From an uncultured Sulfuricurvum sp. (GTDB taxonomy: Bacteria; Campylobacterota; Campylobacteria; Campylobacterales; Sulfurimonadaceae): 5,080 nt of DNA. A program made the translations under genes and the position numbers. The notes under the pieces were generated by a model. That model searched no databases. It had not been told where the DNA came from and worked only from the letters and a program-made list of their open reading frames with translations. The DNA lies in contig NZ_CALDDG010000022.1 of the NCBI RefSeq assembly GCF_937936435.1, forward strand, positions 1 through 5,080, read 5' to 3'. Positions 5,043-5,080 of this stretch are shown here, one piece after another (positions within the stretch are counted from its first letter, which is position 1; every line of letters begins with the position of its first letter).

Positions 5043-5080
5043 CATCGATAATTATTTTTTTCCCTTATCCAAATTCCCAC

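Overview
The window looks chromosomal and comes from a member of the Campylobacterota (Epsilonproteobacteria). Three things point there: a UbiD-type decarboxylase of the futalosine menaquinone pathway directly behind hemC sequence (an order known from Campylobacter), a small one-heme cytochrome of a type seen in this phylum, and an extended -10 promoter (TGCTAAAAT) in front of argH. The moderate GC of the coding regions fits a Sulfuricurvum-like organism better than the AT-rich Campylobacter or Sulfurimonas; the genus is an inference.

Layout, all on the + strand. 1-269 is an AT-rich leader. It holds a possible gene tail, an 18-pair RNA-type hairpin, a possible 27-codon ORF with a very strong ribosome binding site, and a promoter with a palindromic operator. 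270-791 is a chimeric gene: a MazE/AbrB-type antitoxin DNA-binding domain joined in frame to the last ~40% of hydroxymethylbilane synthase (HemC). 795-2615 is the menaquinone decarboxylase mqnL (UbiD family), three bases after the chimera. 2722-3057 is a secreted one-heme cytochrome c. 3145-4530 is argH (argininosuccinate lyase), and 4541-5005 is an OsmC-family protein in the same transcription unit, followed by a hairpin terminator.

The ordinary part covers respiration (menaquinone, cytochrome c), arginine synthesis and probably peroxide or thiol stress. The unusual part is the left end. hemC has lost all of its active-site half, and in its place are a toxin-antitoxin promoter, a probable operator, a start codon and a DNA-binding domain, still in frame and still reading into mqnL. 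If the join is real, mqnL now depends on an antitoxin promoter that its own upstream chimera could bind, and a complete hemC must exist elsewhere. The main alternative is a chimeric assembly join near position 405, which must be excluded first.
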